Of a stretch of DNA of 64,000 nucleotides, positions 61,216 through 64,000 are shown piece after piece. The DNA comes from Ascidia mentula (Eukaryota > Chordata > Ascidiacea > Phlebobranchia > Ascidiidae): assembly GCA_947561715.1 (NCBI GenBank), contig OX387199.1:21581001-21645000 (forward strand). Reading direction: 5' to 3'. The notes below the pieces were generated by a model. It was not told the DNA's origin. It worked only from the letters and a program-made list of their open reading frames with translations, and searched no databases. The position numbers were made by a program, and so were the translations under genes. Each line of letters begins with the position of its first letter. Position 1 is the first letter of the stretch.

Positions 61216-64000
61216 TCTAAATAGTTTTAATTCTGAAAGCAAATGTTTAAGTTGAATAAACAACTAAAACCTTAAATGCGTTTACTGAGGCAATAACAAA
61301 CCAAAGCAAAATTGCGCATTCTCAGTGGCTTATTTATTCCAACTGGGACCGAACCAAACCGGTAAATTGTAATTCCCGAACCAGAAATAGTTAAATCAGG
61401 TGGCTTGAATCAAAACTGTTCCTGCGAACAAAAGAGTCTTTGGCTGCTTTAGCGTAAACAGTTGAACAATTTGTTTTTGTCATCACGATAGAGTAACAAC
61501 TTGCACAAGCAAACGATTTAGTGGAACTTGAATCATGAGGTATTCGAATCAAGTTTTTGCGAATTCGAATCGAATAAACACAAATTGTGAAAACCGAAAC
61601 TGAAACAGAACCAAATATTTGAATTTGTTAAAACCCAAGCATTTCTGCTTCTGATTATCAAGATAAAAAAACTCCTGCGGTCGACTGGTCAGTTCCTTAC
61701 GTCACCAAACGTGACCGGTTACCATTCGATGTCCGTTAGCCAGGTTCTTTGTGCATTTTTTTTTATTGAAGATCACATGACGTTTTAGAACCCAGCCTTT
61801 ACGGAAAGAATCCGTTTTAAAGCGAACAATTTTGCCCACCCCCAGCACTAAACAATTCCGTGTTTGATTAAGCTAGGCATAAATTTAAACGCAAAAGACC
61901 ACTTTAACACGTGTTTGTAACCTTGTACACTGACTGCCCATACAATCTATACAGCAAAATTCTACACACAGTGATCCAGCTAGAAAACAACCTTTCACCA
62001 TTTCTTCCTGGTCAAAGATTATGAAAAGGTAAAAGTTGTCGCTGTGACGCGTTAAAGCGAAACATCACGTGACATGTAAGCAATTTGCAGCAGTTAGTCT
62101 TGAAATCAAGATTTGTGAACGTTGTACTTTTTTACACTGTTGCTATACCTTACCGCCCTACTAAGTCTCGACACTAAAACACATTTCTGCGAGAAAGGTT
62201 GGTTTGACTGCGTCGCTGGCTGTCAGATTCATTCACCTCTGGACAAAATTCCAAACCTAATTATCCGAAACTCGACCTCATCGTCCAGAGTTACTTGATA
62301 CCGTGTTTTATCCTTTGCCAAACAACGTTATTCGATGGTGAACAAATATTGATAAACCTCGTTTAGTAATTTTTTGCAGTTAACTGCAACCTTCCTTTTG
62401 AGTTGGTGCATTTATAACACTATTTTTGGGTGCAAAAAACTTAACTATTTTAACTATTTTAAAAAAGAAGTTCAAAGCTATTATGCTGTTAAGCATACTG
62501 AACAGCAGACGTTTCGAACTCAACTGCGTTTATCATCAGTGCGAAATAGTAATGAGCCACAACAAAGCTATTATTCTGTTAAGCAGAAGAACAGAAGAAC
62601 AGGTTTAAGAAGGACAATGTACCCAGGTTTGCGTGGAGGTTCTAAATGGTTCACCCGATCAAATATCCGCAATGCAAAAGGATCTCTTCGGGAAGGTGAC
62701 ATTTTAAATTTCCTGGAATCCGAGAGAGACTACAAAAGATTTCATACGCTCTCTTGGTCACAAGCTCATTCCTAAAACGCACTGATAAAATACACGGGGC
62801 GTCTGCACATATCGCACCATATTAGTCTGAGACTTCAATCTCACCCACCATTGCATAAGTTTCTTCGCTAAAGTTCAGCAAAATGTTTGTGTTGGCTATT
62901 TTTGCAACTGAAATTTATATGCCAATGCAAAAAAAACAGGTTGAATATATCCTTAGCTCTACAGCCAACAGCCAAACCACACGTGTGACTTTATAACTGT
63001 ATCTATCCACATGGTGATGCCAGAGAGCAATTTTTCCTAATTCTACAACGCATTTCTGATATGTTCAAAGTTATATAGAAGGCACTATAATGCGTACTTT
63101 TTGTATTTGGTAAAGCTTCTAAAAATTTACTATAAAATTTAACGGAGCCTGTTTTAGTTTGTGTCCCAACCAAGCCAGGTGCATTTGCTCGATAGAAATC
63201 CTTTCATTTTTCGACTTCCTTCAACTATTCGATTTCTACGTCAGTGCGAATCAGTTGTTGCCGAAATTTGTCAAACCTCAACCTGAACATTCCGGGTTGG
63301 TTAAAAATAGTTGACGTTTACTCAGTCATGCGAGAAATTATTTCTGAAACGCTCACGACAACCGTTTCCAATTACAACAAAGACAGGAGTGTTGGCTTTT
63401 GGAACTCAACTTATTGTTCTGTTGTAATTACTTGATTGCTTTGTTCTTTTGCGTAGTTGAGTTTTGCGCAAAGTACAAAGCATTTAATTTGTAATTTTAC
63501 CTGGTTACTACTACATGAGTAAGAGTGGGTCGTAAGGGCATTGTTCCAGAGTACTTTGCGAACCAAATGCGCCTTTCATCTTAAGCGAGATTCACTATTG
63601 TTGCTTTTGTGCGGAAAGAATCAGTAATTACTAAAAACTGCTGTGTTTTTATAAAAACATCATTATTTGTTACAAACGTTTTAAAAATCTTTAAATTTTT
63701 GGTTTGGTTGTTTTTGTTTAAAGTCTGTCCATTGTTACAAGGTTAATGTGGGTAAGAATTTCGCCACGCATGACTGACTCCAAGTTTCATCCGTTGCAAA
63801 AACCAGCAATCAAGCATTTCGTTAAACTCAATTACAGACCAGGTGTGATGCCATACGCCAGTAAATAGACTGTACATTACTGGCGAGCGACGCTACCTAA
63901 TATGTTGTTACATGACCATTGTGATTTACAGCATAACAACCGACTGATTCAACGCTTCACCGGTTTTTAACGCCTTCTTCACTCAACCGGATTGAGAGAA
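61216..64000. repeat. Gene-free upstream of delta-2, partner of 18258..20988
   Basis: Aligns with 18258..20988 to the window edge. About 65 bases near 61605..61690 have no counterpart. It contains the second RPS28 pseudogene fragment. No family gene is present. Confidence 0.75.
62567..62742 (+). pseudogene. RPS28: Processed pseudogene fragment of ribosomal protein S28 (copy 2)
   Basis: Reads [20 protein letters not shown] and LESERDYKRF on the plus strand. An 8-base duplication of AGAAGAAC type near 62590 separates it from the 19.5-kb copy. The differences between the copies in the matching part are mostly amino-acid changing, as expected without selection. It was duplicated with the surrounding segment, not inserted anew. 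Confidence 0.75.

Overview
The window looks like nuclear DNA of an AT-rich, compact metazoan genome. Genes have GT-AG introns of roughly 200-620 bases, there are poly(A)-type signals, a CsRn1-type Ty3/gypsy element, a 5'-truncated LINE, a tRNA-derived SINE and a ribosomal-protein retrocopy. An invertebrate, perhaps an ascidian, is my best guess; the sequence does not prove it.

Almost all coding content is one tandemly amplified gene family, every copy on the minus strand. I count 13 copies plus two orphan last exons. A typical gene has a large 5' exon encoding a domain of about 220-300 residues and a short 3' exon encoding a charged helix ending in LFNP or a variant. The core shares, in order: an N-terminal YxxFxxxDxxF motif (some copies); KGxxLLxxFIxIV; a NYFFFRCG strand; DIILLANP; QPGNGxIITSAL; LRGFxxYFxKFMTxSV; FFExSVxLLFEIARRLADGD; SIPVSSCIAA; and a closing helix that ends in MLKR at the splice donor. 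I see no signal peptide or membrane span. I do not recognise the family and assign no function. By N-terminus and last exon I name subtypes alpha (MPLFN start: 1.7, 14.9, 40.8, 56.4 kb), beta (MARVIK start: 5.1, 25.1, 29.0, 32.8, 44.1 kb), gamma (21.8 kb), delta (three exons: 16.7, 59.5 kb) and epsilon (52.7 kb).

Layout: 1-7 kb holds alpha-1 and beta-1. 7-13.6 kb is a mosaic of family flanks, a LINE, a SINE and two orphan last exons. 13.6-23 kb holds alpha-2 (5' truncated), delta-1 (broken) and gamma. 23.9-32.7 kb is a very recent tandem repeat of 3.85 kb carrying two broken beta copies. 32.8-34.4 kb holds beta-4. 34.4-39 kb is gene-poor. 39-48.2 kb repeats 1-7 kb and 34-36.4 kb, with alpha-3 and beta-5. 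48.2-52.7 kb is unique DNA plus the Ty3/gypsy fossil. 52.7-64 kb holds epsilon, alpha-4 and delta-2, the last two repeating the 13.6-21 kb stretch. So the window spans a little more than one period of a segmental duplication of about 39-43 kb.

The genes share one strand and one architecture, show mosaic sequence patches and mix intact with broken members. This is a birth-and-death cluster, of the kind known for immune, recognition or gamete-interaction families; that functional reading is inference only.
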